From assembly GCA_945874535.1 (NCBI GenBank), contig CAMCGZ010000008.1, positions 43,600-107,599 of the forward strand: DNA of 64,000 nt. Direction: 5' to 3'. Made by a program: the position numbers and the translations under genes. A model generated the notes under the pieces. The model was not told the origin of the DNA and made no database searches. It was given only the letters and a program-made list of their open reading frames with translations. The stretch is from Bdellovibrio sp. ZAP7 (GTDB lineage Bacteria > Bdellovibrionota > UBA1018 > CAIMNF01). This document shows positions 7,388 through 18,512 of this stretch, piece after piece. Position 1 is the stretch's first letter, and every line of letters begins with the position of its first letter.

Positions 7388-8628
7388 GATTTGCGATCCT
7401 GTCCCTGGGGCTGTTCCTGTCAGGAACAGCTTTCGCTTACATGGATTATGCTCCGAATGAGCAGCTCTTCCGTCAGGTCGAGAATGAATCATTCCGGATC
7501 CTTCCGCGCACCGAGAAGTGGGTGTTCGCCGTCGATGCCGACTTTTTCAAGCCGATGTTCCTCGGATCGAACGATGCGAATCTCTACAAGTTCGATTTTT
7601 ATCATGGCAATGGTTTCTGGCTGAACTTCCGTTCGGAATACCGCCCGGTCGATGACCTGAGCATCAACATCAAACTCGATCTGACTCAAGGAACCTCCAG
7701 TAACGGTCCCACCTTTCTGGCCTTTGTGATTCCGCATGTGGGGCTCACCTACCGTGTCCCCGGACTGCTGGGGCTCGATTGGGAATTCCGCCTGAGCGAC
7801 ATTGTCCGGCAAACGGTGGGGACCGGATTGTTTGTCGAAATGAAAGAGACCGTGGGCGGATCGATCACGGCCGCCAGCGATGGATTCCAGGCCAAGCTCA
7901 TGGTCGATGGTACGGGGAGTTTCCGGCTCGATGGCGGCCTGGCCGCCCTGGATGTTTCGTTCGCGCACGGCCTGATCGGGGGCACCCTGCTGGTGCAGGA
8001 AATCCAGACCGACTTCCGAGCACCCCGAATGACCGGAACCTTCTACAGCCGCGCCAATTACGATAACGGGTTTTCTTATGGGGTGGAAGCCGGAGCCAAT
8101 TCCAATGCCACAGCTTCGCTCGCTTATCTCGAACTGAAAGGGGATGCCGGGTTGCTCGGTTACCGGATCAAGCCCCAGTACCGGCACTATGGCAGCCGGA
8201 TTCTAGGGTTGCTCCCTGGTCGGATCATGCACAATTTTGTGGCCTATGATCAGAACGACAAGCCTTACACCTCGCTGATGAATATCATGGCTTTTGGCGA
8301 CGATGTCGACACCGTCACTCTGCAGACGGACGCTGAACTTCGCTTCAATGTCTTTTACAGGCTCTTTGCCGAGACCGAGTATGTGAGCTGGTTTTTCAAG
8401 GGACGCCCGGATCTCCGGACTCTGTTTTATCGCGCCGGAATCCGTTTCACTCCATTCAAGGACCGGGACGACGAATTCGCCTTTCTGGTCGGAAACCGTT
8501 ATCTGAACGCATCCACCCTCACTGCTTCGGGTAGAACGTACACCTCGCCGGTGTATCCGGATCTCGAGAACAAGCCGTTGTTCATCCGCCAGTTGTACCT
8601 GATGGTGAACTACTCGGTGAAGTTCTGA
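7384..8628 (+). CDS. Predicted outer-membrane beta-barrel protein
   Basis: A GTG start overlaps the rpoZ stop as GTGA. Residues 1-18 are a signal peptide (MRFAILSLGLFLSGTAFA). The 414-residue protein has no long hydrophobic helix. It shows repeated alternating aromatic/hydrophobic strands such as 'FKPMFLGSNDANLYKFDFYHGNGFWLNFRSEYRP', 'SINIKLDLTQG' and 'FYRLFAETEYVSWFF'. It ends in phenylalanine (LMVNYSVKF), the usual C-terminal signal of outer-membrane barrels. The substrate, if it is a channel, is unknown. Coupling to rpoZ probably reflects transcription rather than function. A small hairpin (TGAGGC-TCCG-GCCTCA) follows the stop. Confidence 0.65.
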   Translation: MRFAILSLGLFLSGTAFAYMDYAPNEQLFRQVENESFRILPRTEKWVFAVDADFFKPMFLGSNDANLYKFDFYHGNGFWLNFRSEYRPVDDLSINIKLDLTQGTSSNGPTFLAFVIPHVGLTYRVPGLLGLDWEFRLSDIVRQTVGTGLFVEMKETVGGSITAASDGFQAKLMVDGTGSFRLDGGLAALDVSFAHGLIGGTLLVQEIQTDFRAPRMTGTFYSRANYDNGFSYGVEAGANSNATASLAYLELKGDAGLLGYRIKPQYRHYGSRILGLLPGRIMHNFVAYDQNDKPYTSLMNIMAFGDDVDTVTLQTDAELRFNVFYRLFAETEYVSWFFKGRPDLRTLFYRAGIRFTPFKDRDDEFAFLVGNRYLNASTLTASGRTYTSPVYPDLENKPLFIRQLYLMVNYSVKF

Positions 8629-8643
8629 GGCTCCGGCCTCAAT

Positions 8644-9453
8644 TCATCCCCGCATGAGTTTCGAGCGTTTGGTCGCAGCCAGCACCGCCTTGATCAAGGT
8701 GACCCGGAGCTTGCCTTCCTCTAGAGCCATCAGACCGTCGATGGTGCATCCAGCGGGAGTCGTCACCTCGTCTTTGAGAGCGGCCGGATGTTCTTCGCGG
8801 TCGAGTACCATTTTTGCCGCGCCCATCATGGTCTGAGCTGCGAGGAGAGTGGCTTGCTTGCGGGAAATCCCCACTTTCACTCCGGCCTCGCTTAGTGACT
8901 CGATCATGAGATAAACATAGGCCGGGCCGCATCCCGAGAGGCCGGTGACGCCGTCGAAGAGGCTTTCTTCGAGCACACTGACCAAACCGAGCTCTCCGAA
9001 GATCTTTTCGGCCGTCTTGAGATGTGACTTCTCGCACCTCGGTCCCGAACAAATGGCCGTGACTCCGCTTTTAATGAGGCATGGCGTATTCGGCATGGCC
9101 CGGACAATGGCGGCCTTTCCGCCGCTCCATTCCGACAACTGTTCGGTACTGATGGCCGCACAAATCGAAATGAGGAGTTGTCGTTCATGGATTCTCGAAG
9201 CGTTGGCTCTCAGGATCTTCTCGACCTGGTGGGGCTTCACCGAGAGCAGGATGATGTCCGCTTCGTTGAAGGCTTCGGAATTGTCGGTCGTACAGTGGAT
9301 CTTGAGGCGGCTCTTCGCTTCTTTCGCGGACTCTTCGGTCCGTGTCGTACCGCTGATCTGGTAGTCGTCACTCAGGCTTCCACTCATCAGGCCCTGTGCG
9401 ATCGCTTCACCCATTTTCCCGAGTCCGACAATGGCAAGCTTCTGTTTTTTCAT
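8644..9453 (-). CDS. proC: Pyrroline-5-carboxylate reductase
   Basis: ProC performs the last step of proline synthesis, NAD(P)H-dependent reduction of pyrroline-5-carboxylate. The N-terminal Rossmann motif is 'LAIVGLGKMGEAIAQGL'. 'ILLSVKPHQVEKIL' and 'IVRAMPNTPCLIKSGVTAI' follow. The C-terminal catalytic helical region is 'FDGVTGLSGCGPAYVYLMIESLSEAGVKVGISRKQATLLAAQTMMGAAKMV'. The length of 269 residues is usual. CAAAAT lies eight bases before the ATG, but I see no convincing -35 box. It converges with the 7384-8628 gene. Confidence 0.95.
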   Translation of the reverse strand: MKKQKLAIVGLGKMGEAIAQGLMSGSLSDDYQISGTTRTEESAKEAKSRLKIHCTTDNSEAFNEADIILLSVKPHQVEKILRANASRIHERQLLISICAAISTEQLSEWSGGKAAIVRAMPNTPCLIKSGVTAICSGPRCEKSHLKTAEKIFGELGLVSVLEESLFDGVTGLSGCGPAYVYLMIESLSEAGVKVGISRKQATLLAAQTMMGAAKMVLDREEHPAALKDEVTTPAGCTIDGLMALEEGKLRVTLIKAVLAATKRSKLMRG

Positions 9454-9487
9454 GCTCTTCCATTTTGCAGGAAGGGCAGGCGCTCCG

Positions 9488-11947
<2,460 letters not shown>

Positions 11948-11978
11948 ATCCTCATCAATGGTGCCGATCCGGAAGAAA

Positions 11979-12473
11979 TCAAGGTTTCAGGTCGATAATC
12001 AGGCGGGCCGGAGAAGAGAGTTCAAAAACCTCCGTTTTCATGGGGTTTTTAGAATTGAGAGTGAACATCCACCGGTCGGACTCCACTTGGGGAAGAAACT
12101 CGACTGCGCTCAGAGTGCGGGTTTTCCGGGCGGCTTGGATGGCGGTCTGAGTGGAAAAGTCGGTCTTGATTCTGCCGTAGACGGTCACTGTGACGCGCTG
12201 GTTGGAGGGATCGTTTTCGACCAGGAAAAACGGGGGCCGATCGGATTTCGAAAAATCCACCACCACCCGGTCATATCCTGCGGGGTTTGCGGCAATCCGG
12301 ACTCCCGAAATTTTCACATCCGAGATCAAGCGATCGCCTCCGCTGAAAGCACCTTCAGGGAGGTAGACATTGCGCTTCACCTTCAACGCTTGGCGAAAGG
12401 CGGATTCATCGAATTGGGCCCGGGCGGTGGAGCCTGAAATCAGAAGAACGATCATGCCGGTCAGAAATTTCAT
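11979..12473 (-). CDS. Exported AMIN-like domain protein
   Basis: ATG 12473 is used because it opens a signal peptide (MKFLTGMIVLLISGSTARA) and lies nine bases after a good -10 box. The rest (about 145 residues) is beta-rich: 'ISDVKISGVRIAANPAGYDRVVVDFSKSDRPPFFLVENDPSNQRVTVTVYGRI' and 'MFTLNSKNPMKTEVFELSSPARLIIDLKP'. The 'ARLIIDL' ending and the 'YDRVVVDFS' strand are typical of AMIN domains, which place envelope proteins at peptidoglycan or in secretins. There is no enzymatic domain. The resemblance is by eye. Confidence 0.6.
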   Translation of the reverse strand: MKFLTGMIVLLISGSTARAQFDESAFRQALKVKRNVYLPEGAFSGGDRLISDVKISGVRIAANPAGYDRVVVDFSKSDRPPFFLVENDPSNQRVTVTVYGRIKTDFSTQTAIQAARKTRTLSAVEFLPQVESDRWMFTLNSKNPMKTEVFELSSPARLIIDLKP

Positions 12474-12482
12474 CTTGAATGC

Positions 12483-12511
12483 AGTGTAGCGCGAGCGTTC
12501 CACGATGACAA
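12483..12511 (-). promoter_or_regulatory. Sigma-70-like promoter giving a nearly leaderless transcript
   Basis: On the minus strand TTGTCA (12506-12511), 17 bases, TACACT (12483-12488). The start codon of the 11979-12473 gene begins nine bases after the -10 box. Initiation would leave a 5' leader of only a few bases. Confidence 0.6.
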
Positions 12512-12513
12512 CC

Positions 12514-13254
12514 TCAGTGCTTCTTGCGAATCCGGACGGCAATCCATCCGATTGCCAGGAGCAGGATCAGGCCGATCACAACCTTGAAGCCCCGGTTCGA
12601 GTCGGAGTCCGGTGCGGTGGTCGCCGGTTGCGACGGCGACTCCTCATTGCGGGATCCGGATGCCGAAGACGAAACCGTGGAAGCGCTGGAGCCTGCTGGA
12701 GCGGTCGAGGCCTGTCCTGCAGGCGTTGTCACGGTGGTCGCCCGGATGATGCCTTTCAGGGTCTCGAGGGTGACAGGCTTTGAGGATGGGACTCCGGTCT
12801 GGTGAAGGTACTGGAGCATCCCACCCGTCAGGACCTCGGAACCGTTCTCGGATCGAAGACCGAACTTGCCCATCTCCATGCTCTCGATCTCGTAGGAGCC
12901 GTCCTCTTGTTCACCGGTCAGGAAGAGAACCGTATCCTCGTTTTCTTTGAATTCGGGCGAACCCGGGACTTCGTGATGGTAGCCTTCTGTTTCTCCGCCG
13001 AGTCTCCGGACCCGGATCTCATCGCGAGTGATGCCTCCCTTCAGGGGCTCTTTCACTTCAATGAGTGCGTAGGTGTAAAGGATCACTGTTCCGTCGGCCG
13101 CGGTGGTTTTCTCGACCTGTTGACGTTTGACCGTCCCACGGACGATGTGCTTCGATTTTGCTGTGAAGCTTTCGATCGATTCGGCATGGAAACTGGTTGC
13201 CGAGGCAGCCGGTAGGTGAAGAGAAAGCAGCATGGAAATGAAGTGCAACTTCAT
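12514..13254 (-). CDS. Exported protein with C-terminal membrane anchor
   Basis: The start at ATG 13254 gives a signal peptide (MKLHFISMLLSLHLPAASA). The domain at about residues 20-150 reads 'KSKHIVRGTVKRQQ...VILYTYALIEVKEPLKG...IRVRRLGGETEG...VPGSPEFKENEDTVLFLTGEQEDGSYEIESMEMGKFGL'. This pattern recurs in exported proteins of deltaproteobacterial lineages, but I know no function for it. A low-complexity Ser/Ala/Thr/Pro stretch follows (about 180-215). The protein ends with one transmembrane helix and a basic tail, 'VVIGLILLLAIGWIAVRIRKKH', a plan like C-terminal sorting anchors. Its promoter region abuts the divergent ABC permease gene. Confidence 0.6.
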   Translation of the reverse strand: MKLHFISMLLSLHLPAASATSFHAESIESFTAKSKHIVRGTVKRQQVEKTTAADGTVILYTYALIEVKEPLKGGITRDEIRVRRLGGETEGYHHEVPGSPEFKENEDTVLFLTGEQEDGSYEIESMEMGKFGLRSENGSEVLTGGMLQYLHQTGVPSSKPVTLETLKGIIRATTVTTPAGQASTAPAGSSASTVSSSASGSRNEESPSQPATTAPDSDSNRGFKVVIGLILLLAIGWIAVRIRKKH

Positions 13255-13261
13255 ACCCTTT

Positions 13262-13290
13262 AGCGTATCAATAAAGGGTAACCATGGCAC
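13262..13290 (-). promoter_or_regulatory. Candidate promoter of the 12514-13254 gene
   Basis: On the minus strand GTGCCA (13285-13290), 17 bases, TACGCT (13262-13267), and seven bases to the ATG. The -35 box matches four of six consensus positions. The spacing fits the leaderless pattern seen elsewhere in the window. Confidence 0.4.
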
Positions 13291-15062
13291 TGCTTCCCCG
13301 CGCGATTCTGGAGAAAACCAAATCCAGCGTCATCTATTTGTTGCTCTTCGTCGGGTTGATCATCGCGATGATCGGGATCTACCGGGGTGGGGTGCGTCTT
13401 TCAGAGCTCCGCGCCGAGACGGTCTACCTTCCCGACTTGCCCGGGGCGTTGTTGCTGTCTTTCATGCGGATGGCGCTGGCCTATTGCGGCTCACTCGTCT
13501 TCGCGTTCGTCTTCGGGATCCTTGCCGCTCGCACCCGTTCGGGAAGCCGCTTCATTCTGCCCCTGATTGACATCCTTCAGTCGGTTCCGGTGGTCGGATT
13601 TTTTCCGGCAGCCATCAGCTTTTTCATCGGGATCACCCAGGGGCACCGCATCGGCGTCGAACTCTCTGCGATCTTCCTGATCTTCACTTCCCAGGCATGG
13701 AATCTGGCCTTTGCTGTCTATGAGTCTTTGAAGGCCATACCCGGAGAGAACGAAGAAGCGGTGCAGGCCTTCGGACTGAGTCAGAGCCAGCGTTTTTTCA
13801 GGCTGTATCTTCCGGCCGCGATTCCCCGCGTGGTCTACAATTCGATCCTCTCGTGGTCGAACGGGTGGTTCTTTCTGGTTGCGTGCGAGATCATTGCGAT
13901 CGGACCCGTGCATTACAATCTGCCCGGAATCGGGAGTTTTCTGGCCCGCGCAGCCGAAGAAGAGCGGATCGGGCTCGTCCTCTGGGGGCTCGCATCTCTG
14001 GCGACGATGATCCTGGTGCTCGATGTGATGATCTGGAAGCCCCTCATGATCTGGTCCGAGCGGTTCCGGCAGGACGCGACCGCCAACCAGGACGAGGAGG
14101 ATGTCGGTATTTTCTTGCGGCTTCCTAAAACCATCGCTTCACGCTTTGAGTTTTTGACCGAGCCCATGCTTCAGATCCTGAATACTTTCACACTGCCGGC
14201 ACGTTGGTTTTTCAGGGAGATCGTGTTTCCGCTCTTCTGGGATTTGCCGGCGTATCTTTTGTCGCGAGCCTTTCAGGGGATCACGAAACCGATCGAACCC
14301 GTGATCGAGCAGACCAAGAAGGCCCGGGTGGCGATCGGGTATTTTGCGCTCGGATTCCTCGTGGTCTTCGGATGCTTTTACATCTGGAACTGGTTCAGGG
14401 GTCCGCTTCCACCCGTGATCCGCGATCTCCCGCTCGGTCTCCTGTATTCGACCGGGAGGATCCTGCTTGCGCTCTTGATCTCGTTTTTGTGGATTTTGCC
14501 CTTGGTTTATTTCACCTGGAACAAGCCGAAGCTCCGTCATGCACTGACCACGGTGGCCCAGCTCGGGGCCTCGATTCCCGCGACCGCCCTCTTTCCGTTG
14601 ATCGTTCTGGTCGGGGTCCGGAAGTTCGGCGGCGGCATGGACCTGGCGACCCTGATTCTCCTCACCTTCGGCATTCAGTGGTACGTCTTGTTCAATGCCA
14701 TTGGCGGAGCCTCGACCATTCCTTCGGATCTGGTCGACGCGACCCGATCGTACGGATTGTCGCCCTTTGCGACATTCCGGAAACTCGTGTTTCCGGCAAT
14801 CCGGCCGGCACTGATCACCGGAGCCATCACGGCCTGGGGTGGCGGTTGGAACGCCTTGGTGGTGTCCGAGTACATGACCGTCAAGCACGAGGTCTTGAAG
14901 GTGAAGGGACTGGGTGCTCTGCTGTCGACCGCCGTTTACGAACTCGGCGACGGACGTGCGATCACCCTGTGCATTTTGGTCATGGTCGCGTGGATCCTGT
15001 TCGTCAATCTGTTGGTCTGGCAACCGCTTTATCAGCGCAATCTCGAGAGGTTCAGATTCTGA
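13284..15062 (+). CDS. Fused double ABC transporter permease (NitT/TauT type)
   Basis: The 592-residue inner-membrane protein carries two copies of the binding-protein-dependent permease domain. Each copy has its own coupling (EAA-type) loop: 'ENEEAVQAFGLSQSQRFFRLYLPAAIPRVVYNSI' in the first half and 'LVDATRSYGLSPFATFRKLVFPAIRPALITGAI' in the second. Together they would form the whole translocation pore, as in nitrate/sulfonate/taurine-type importers. A charged linker (residues about 255-350) joins the halves. The ATPase gene follows one base after the stop. No substrate-binding protein gene is adjacent, so the substrate is unknown. Confidence 0.85.
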   Translation: MALLPRAILEKTKSSVIYLLLFVGLIIAMIGIYRGGVRLSELRAETVYLPDLPGALLLSFMRMALAYCGSLVFAFVFGILAARTRSGSRFILPLIDILQSVPVVGFFPAAISFFIGITQGHRIGVELSAIFLIFTSQAWNLAFAVYESLKAIPGENEEAVQAFGLSQSQRFFRLYLPAAIPRVVYNSILSWSNGWFFLVACEIIAIGPVHYNLPGIGSFLARAAEEERIGLVLWGLASLATMILVLDVMIWKPLMIWSERFRQDATANQDEEDVGIFLRLPKTIASRFEFLTEPMLQILNTFTLPARWFFREIVFPLFWDLPAYLLSRAFQGITKPIEPVIEQTKKARVAIGYFALGFLVVFGCFYIWNWFRGPLPPVIRDLPLGLLYSTGRILLALLISFLWILPLVYFTWNKPKLRHALTTVAQLGASIPATALFPLIVLVGVRKFGGGMDLATLILLTFGIQWYVLFNAIGGASTIPSDLVDATRSYGLSPFATFRKLVFPAIRPALITGAITAWGGGWNALVVSEYMTVKHEVLKVKGLGALLSTAVYELGDGRAITLCILVMVAWILFVNLLVWQPLYQRNLERFRF

Positions 15063-15063
15063 C

Positions 15064-15816
15064 ATGAAACAGCTCATCGAATTCAAAAACGTCTCACGGC
15101 GCTTTCTTCTCCCCCAGGGGGAAGTGACCGTGCTCGAGGATATCTCTTTCCAGGCGATGGAGGGGGAGTTCATCTCCATCGTCGGTCCATCCGGTGCGGG
15201 GAAAAGCACTTTGCTCCGCATGATGAACGGCCTGCTTCAGCCCTCTTCGGGATCGATCCTGTATGAGGGGCAGGAACGTCGTGGCATCAACTACGAGACG
15301 GCGATGGTGTTCCAGAACTTCGGACTCCTTCCCTGGCTCACGGTGGCCCAGAACATCGAGCTCGGACTCGAGGCTCGCACCAAGGATCCCGAACTCAGGC
15401 GGGATCGCGTCCGCCATTATGTGATGAAGGTGGGTCTCGAAGGGTATGAGGAGGCCTATCCGAGAGAGCTTTCTGGGGGCATGAAGCAACGGGTAGGATT
15501 GGCGCGCGCTCTCGCGGTCGAACCGAGCCTCTTGTTGATGGACGAGCCCTTCTCTTCTCTCGACGTGCTGACCTCGATCAACCTCCGGAATGAATTACTC
15601 GACATCTGGAGTGATCGGGACAATGTCGTGAACACCATGATCATGGTGACCCACAATATCGAGGAGGCGATCGAGCTCTCGGACCGGATCCTGATCCTCT
15701 CCAACCGCCCCGGCCGGATCGCCGGGGAACTCAAGATTGACCTGCCGCGTCCACGCCGGAAACGGGATCCCCACTTCGTGGAGTATGTGGACCGGGTCTT
15801 CTCACTTCTTGCTTAA
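15064..15816 (+). CDS. ABC transporter ATP-binding protein (NitT/TauT type)
   Basis: The track start lies far inside the permease gene; ATG 15064, one base after the permease stop, gives a normal N-terminus (MKQLIEFKNVSRRF). Of 250 residues, Walker A is GPSGAGKST at 41-49, the Q-loop 'MVFQNFGLLPWLTVAQNI', the signature LSGGMKQR, Walker B 'LLLMDEPFSSLD' and the switch histidine 'MVTHNIEEA'. It energises import through the fused permease. The ATPase ends normally at '...VEYVDRVFSLLA'. The C-terminal accessory domain often fused to this family is encoded by the next gene. Confidence 0.92.
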   Translation: MKQLIEFKNVSRRFLLPQGEVTVLEDISFQAMEGEFISIVGPSGAGKSTLLRMMNGLLQPSSGSILYEGQERRGINYETAMVFQNFGLLPWLTVAQNIELGLEARTKDPELRRDRVRHYVMKVGLEGYEEAYPRELSGGMKQRVGLARALAVEPSLLLMDEPFSSLDVLTSINLRNELLDIWSDRDNVVNTMIMVTHNIEEAIELSDRILILSNRPGRIAGELKIDLPRPRRKRDPHFVEYVDRVFSLLA

Positions 15817-15855
15817 CAGAATCGGAACAAACAGCGTAAAAAGGAACCTGTATTC

Positions 15856-16332
15856 ATGAAACCCGCAGCCCTCCCAGAAATAGGAATCAGCCAGATCCTC
15901 GGACTTGTCGAATTGCTCGCCGGAAAAGGCGGACGTGAGGATATCTACAAACTCGCCGCCGAGCTTTCGATGGAGCTTGGAGAAACACTGACAGTCATCC
16001 GCGCAGCCGAGATGCTGGGCCTGGTGCACACCCCCGGTGGCGATGTCGTGGTCGAGCCCTTCGGCAACCAGGTGGTCGATGCTTCGATCACCGACCGAAA
16101 GGATCTGATCCGCGATAAATTGGCCGAGATCCCACTCTTCAAGATGGTGAAGGAGTATCTGTCCCGCGAAGAAGAGACCGAGGTGAGTCGCGAAGAGATG
16201 CTCGAGAAACTCGCCGAGCTGTTGCCGAACGAAGATGCCGAGTCGTCGTTCGGAACCGTGGTGAGCTGGGGCCGTTATGCCGAGATGTTCGGTTACAACG
16301 ACGACACCCAGACCTTCTACCTGAGTCCTTAA
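15856..16332 (+). CDS. Stand-alone AAA-associated C-terminal domain protein
   Basis: The 158 residues ('LPEIGISQILGLVELLAGKGGREDIYKLAAELSMELGETLTVIRAAEMLGLVHTPGGDVVVEPFGNQVV...RKDLIRDKLAEIPLFKMVKEYLSREEETEVSREEMLEKLAELLP') match my memory of the AAA-associated C-terminal domain usually fused to NitT/TauT-type ATPases. Helical and winged-helix-like pieces suggest a regulatory module. Here it is a separate gene 39 bases behind the ATPase with its own start. Either a fusion split or this is the unfused form. It has no signal peptide, so it is cytosolic and would act on the ATPase. Confidence 0.7.
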   Translation: MKPAALPEIGISQILGLVELLAGKGGREDIYKLAAELSMELGETLTVIRAAEMLGLVHTPGGDVVVEPFGNQVVDASITDRKDLIRDKLAEIPLFKMVKEYLSREEETEVSREEMLEKLAELLPNEDAESSFGTVVSWGRYAEMFGYNDDTQTFYLSP

Positions 16333-16336
16333 CGGA

Positions 16337-17518
16337 TCAGGCCCCGGTGTTCCCACTCAGGGTCAGTACGGTGATTTCAGCCCGTTTTCCGAAGCGGTTC
16401 GGGGGGCCCCAGAAACCCGTACCCCGATTCACGTAAAGCTGGGTCTTTTCGTTCACGCGGTACAAGCCTTCCGAGTACTTGAGGACGACCTTCACGATGA
16501 ACGAGTACGGATAGAATTGCCCCGCGTGGGTGTGCCCCGAAAGCTGGAGATCAAATCCCGATTTGCAGGCGCCATCGATGCTGAAAGGATTGTGGGCGAG
16601 CAGGATCTTGCAAGCGACTTCTTCGGAGCAAGTTGCGGCTTTTGAGGCGTCGGTGGCGTGCAGGGGTTCGAAGCGCGCCGCTTGATGATCGAACACGCCA
16701 GCCAGAAGAAGTCGTTCCTGGCCGCTTTTTCCGGCGCGCCTGAGGATCCGGTTCGAGTTTCCGAGCACCGTGATGCCCATCGAACTCAAGTGAGCGATCC
16801 AATCCTGGACTCCCGAATAGTACTCATGATTCCCCGTGCAGAAATACACGCCCTCCGGCGCCTGCAGTCGGGCCAGGGGGGCGATCTGCTCGCGGAGTTG
16901 GCTCACGCTGCCGTCCACGAGATCGCCGGTGATCGCGATCAGATCCGGCTTTTCAGCCAGGACTTGCTCCACCACGCGATCGAGATATCCCTTGTGAATG
17001 AGCGGACCCACATGGACGTCCGAGATCTGGACGATCCTGAGACCCTCGAACGAGGGTGGGAGTCGGTCCAAGGTCACCGGTACCCGGACGATTTCCGCTC
17101 CCGCGGTCGCCTCGAAAAACCCGGCCACCGAAGTCAGGGTGGTGCCGGCCAGCAGGGTGCGCCCCACTCCTTCAGTGAGGAAAATCCTTTTTTGCGGATC
17201 GAAGGTCTTCGAAGTGAGCTGGAAGAGCTCGGCGAAAAAGAAAACAATGAACACGGATCCGATCCAGCCGAGCAGGCTGAATTGGGTCCATTGGAGGATC
17301 AGATCCGGTACGGATCCGGCCGGCGCTTCGAGCCAGCGATATAAAAACGGGCCGAGGGTCATGAGGCCTGCTGAGGCCATGAAAAAGACCAGCATCTTGC
17401 GGTTTCCGGCTGGAGTGAGTCCGAGCCTCCTCCGTAGCAAACGGTAGGTGAGCCAGGAAACGAGGAAAGAGATCGTGGTGAAGAACAGCGCGAATCGGAT
17501 CAGGTTCGCGTGGTTCAT
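16337..17518 (-). CDS. Membrane-anchored metallophosphoesterase
   Basis: Four hydrophobic segments fill the first 140 residues ('LIRFALFFTTISFLVSWLTYRLL', 'MLVFFMASAGLMTLGPFLY' and others). A calcineurin-type phosphoesterase domain follows with all metal-binding blocks: 'IVQISDVHVGP', 'LIAITGDLVDG', 'YFCTGNHEYYSG', 'LLAHNP' and 'LQLSGHTHAGQFYP'. Relatives with this plan are YkuE/YaeI-like enzymes thought to act on phospholipid or cell-envelope phosphoesters; the substrate here is unknown. The gene lies seven bases behind the PfkB gene on the same strand with GAGGA before its ATG, so they are probably co-transcribed. Confidence 0.85.
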   Translation of the reverse strand: MNHANLIRFALFFTTISFLVSWLTYRLLRRRLGLTPAGNRKMLVFFMASAGLMTLGPFLYRWLEAPAGSVPDLILQWTQFSLLGWIGSVFIVFFFAELFQLTSKTFDPQKRIFLTEGVGRTLLAGTTLTSVAGFFEATAGAEIVRVPVTLDRLPPSFEGLRIVQISDVHVGPLIHKGYLDRVVEQVLAEKPDLIAITGDLVDGSVSQLREQIAPLARLQAPEGVYFCTGNHEYYSGVQDWIAHLSSMGITVLGNSNRILRRAGKSGQERLLLAGVFDHQAARFEPLHATDASKAATCSEEVACKILLAHNPFSIDGACKSGFDLQLSGHTHAGQFYPYSFIVKVVLKYSEGLYRVNEKTQLYVNRGTGFWGPPNRFGKRAEITVLTLSGNTGA

Positions 17519-17525
17519 TCCTCGA

Positions 17526-18476
17526 TTATCCGACGCTCATCATTCTCATGAACTTCTCTCTCCGGTGCATCAGGTCTTCGCGAGAGAGAGTTTTCAGACG
17601 ACCGATACTGAAGTCCTGGATCGTGAAGCTCGCCATGACGGTGCCGTAAACGACCGAACGGCGGAGCAGCTGATCCCAAGCTTGAGGATCGTTCTTCATC
17701 ATCGTGCGGTTGGCTCCGGCCTCGGCGAGGTAGCCCATGACCGCTCCGGCGAAGCTGTCGCCCGCGCCGGTCGGATCGATGACTTCGTCAACGAGAAAGG
17801 CCGGTGCGAGGAAGGTTCCGGTCGGGGTGAAGAGGGCCGAGCCGTATTCACCGCGCTTGATGATGATGTTCGACGGACCCATGGATTGGATCTTACGAGC
17901 GGCTTTTTCGAGGCTCTTTTCGTCGGACAGCAAGAAGGCTTCTTTTTCGTTGATGCACAGGAGATCCACTTGCTTCAGGGTCTCTTTGAGCTCGGCCGGC
18001 TTTCCGGTGATCCAGAAGTTCATCGAGTCGCAGGCCACGAACTCGTGACCGCGCACCTGGTTCAGGACCTGCAGCTGGAGCACAGGATCGATGTTGGCGA
18101 GGAACACCACCGGGCAGTCCGTGTGGGTTTCCGGAAGTTTCGGATCGAAATGTTCGAAAACATTCAGGGCAGTGGCAAGGGTCTTGGCTTCGTTCAGGTT
18201 GGTGTCGTATTCGCCCACCCAGTGAAAGGTCTTCCCTGCGGCAACTTGAACCCCGGTGACATCCACATTGCGCTCTTTCAGGAAGCCGAGGTGCTCTTTC
18301 GGGAAATCATCGCCGACCACCGCCACAATCTTGATCGGAGTGAACAGTGACGCGGCCAGGGAGAAGTAATTCACGGAGCCTCCGAGGACATGATCCGCTT
18401 TCCCGGCAGGGGTGCGGACGGAGTCGAAGGCCATGGAACCGACAGTCAGGATCGGACGGGTGGGGCGTGTGTGCAT
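17526..18476 (-). CDS. PfkB family carbohydrate/nucleoside kinase
   Basis: ATG 18476 (MHTRPTRPILTVGSMAFDSV) is chosen: it fits the family N-terminus and lies seven bases after a perfect promoter. The PfkB fold is shown by 'HVLGGSVNYFSLAASLFTPIKIVAVVGDDFPKEHLGFL' (substrate side) and 'VIDPTGAGDSFAGAVMGYLA' (ATP site with catalytic Asp). The middle has 'DLLCINEKEAFLLSDEKSLEKAARKIQSMGPSNIIIKRGEYGSAL'. The substrate cannot be told. Sister families include ribokinase, adenosine kinase and 2-keto-3-deoxygluconate kinase. Confidence 0.85.
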   Translation of the reverse strand: MHTRPTRPILTVGSMAFDSVRTPAGKADHVLGGSVNYFSLAASLFTPIKIVAVVGDDFPKEHLGFLKERNVDVTGVQVAAGKTFHWVGEYDTNLNEAKTLATALNVFEHFDPKLPETHTDCPVVFLANIDPVLQLQVLNQVRGHEFVACDSMNFWITGKPAELKETLKQVDLLCINEKEAFLLSDEKSLEKAARKIQSMGPSNIIIKRGEYGSALFTPTGTFLAPAFLVDEVIDPTGAGDSFAGAVMGYLAEAGANRTMMKNDPQAWDQLLRRSVVYGTVMASFTIQDFSIGRLKTLSREDLMHRREKFMRMMSVG

Positions 18477-18483
18477 GGCGGGG

Positions 18484-18512
18484 ATTCTAATAGCGGAACT
18501 CTTTCGGGTCAA
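18484..18512 (-). promoter_or_regulatory. Strong sigma-70 promoter of the PfkB gene, leaderless
   Basis: On the minus strand TTGACC (18507-18512), exactly 17 bases, TAGAAT (18484-18489), then seven bases to the ATG. The mRNA would start at or next to the start codon; there is no Shine-Dalgarno sequence. The promoter lies over the 3' end of the preceding pilin-cluster gene. Confidence 0.75.

Noticed and set aside
14139-15221. 360-residue minus-strand ORF opposite the ABC permease
   Set aside because: Charged low-quality composition opposite a strongly supported permease gene.
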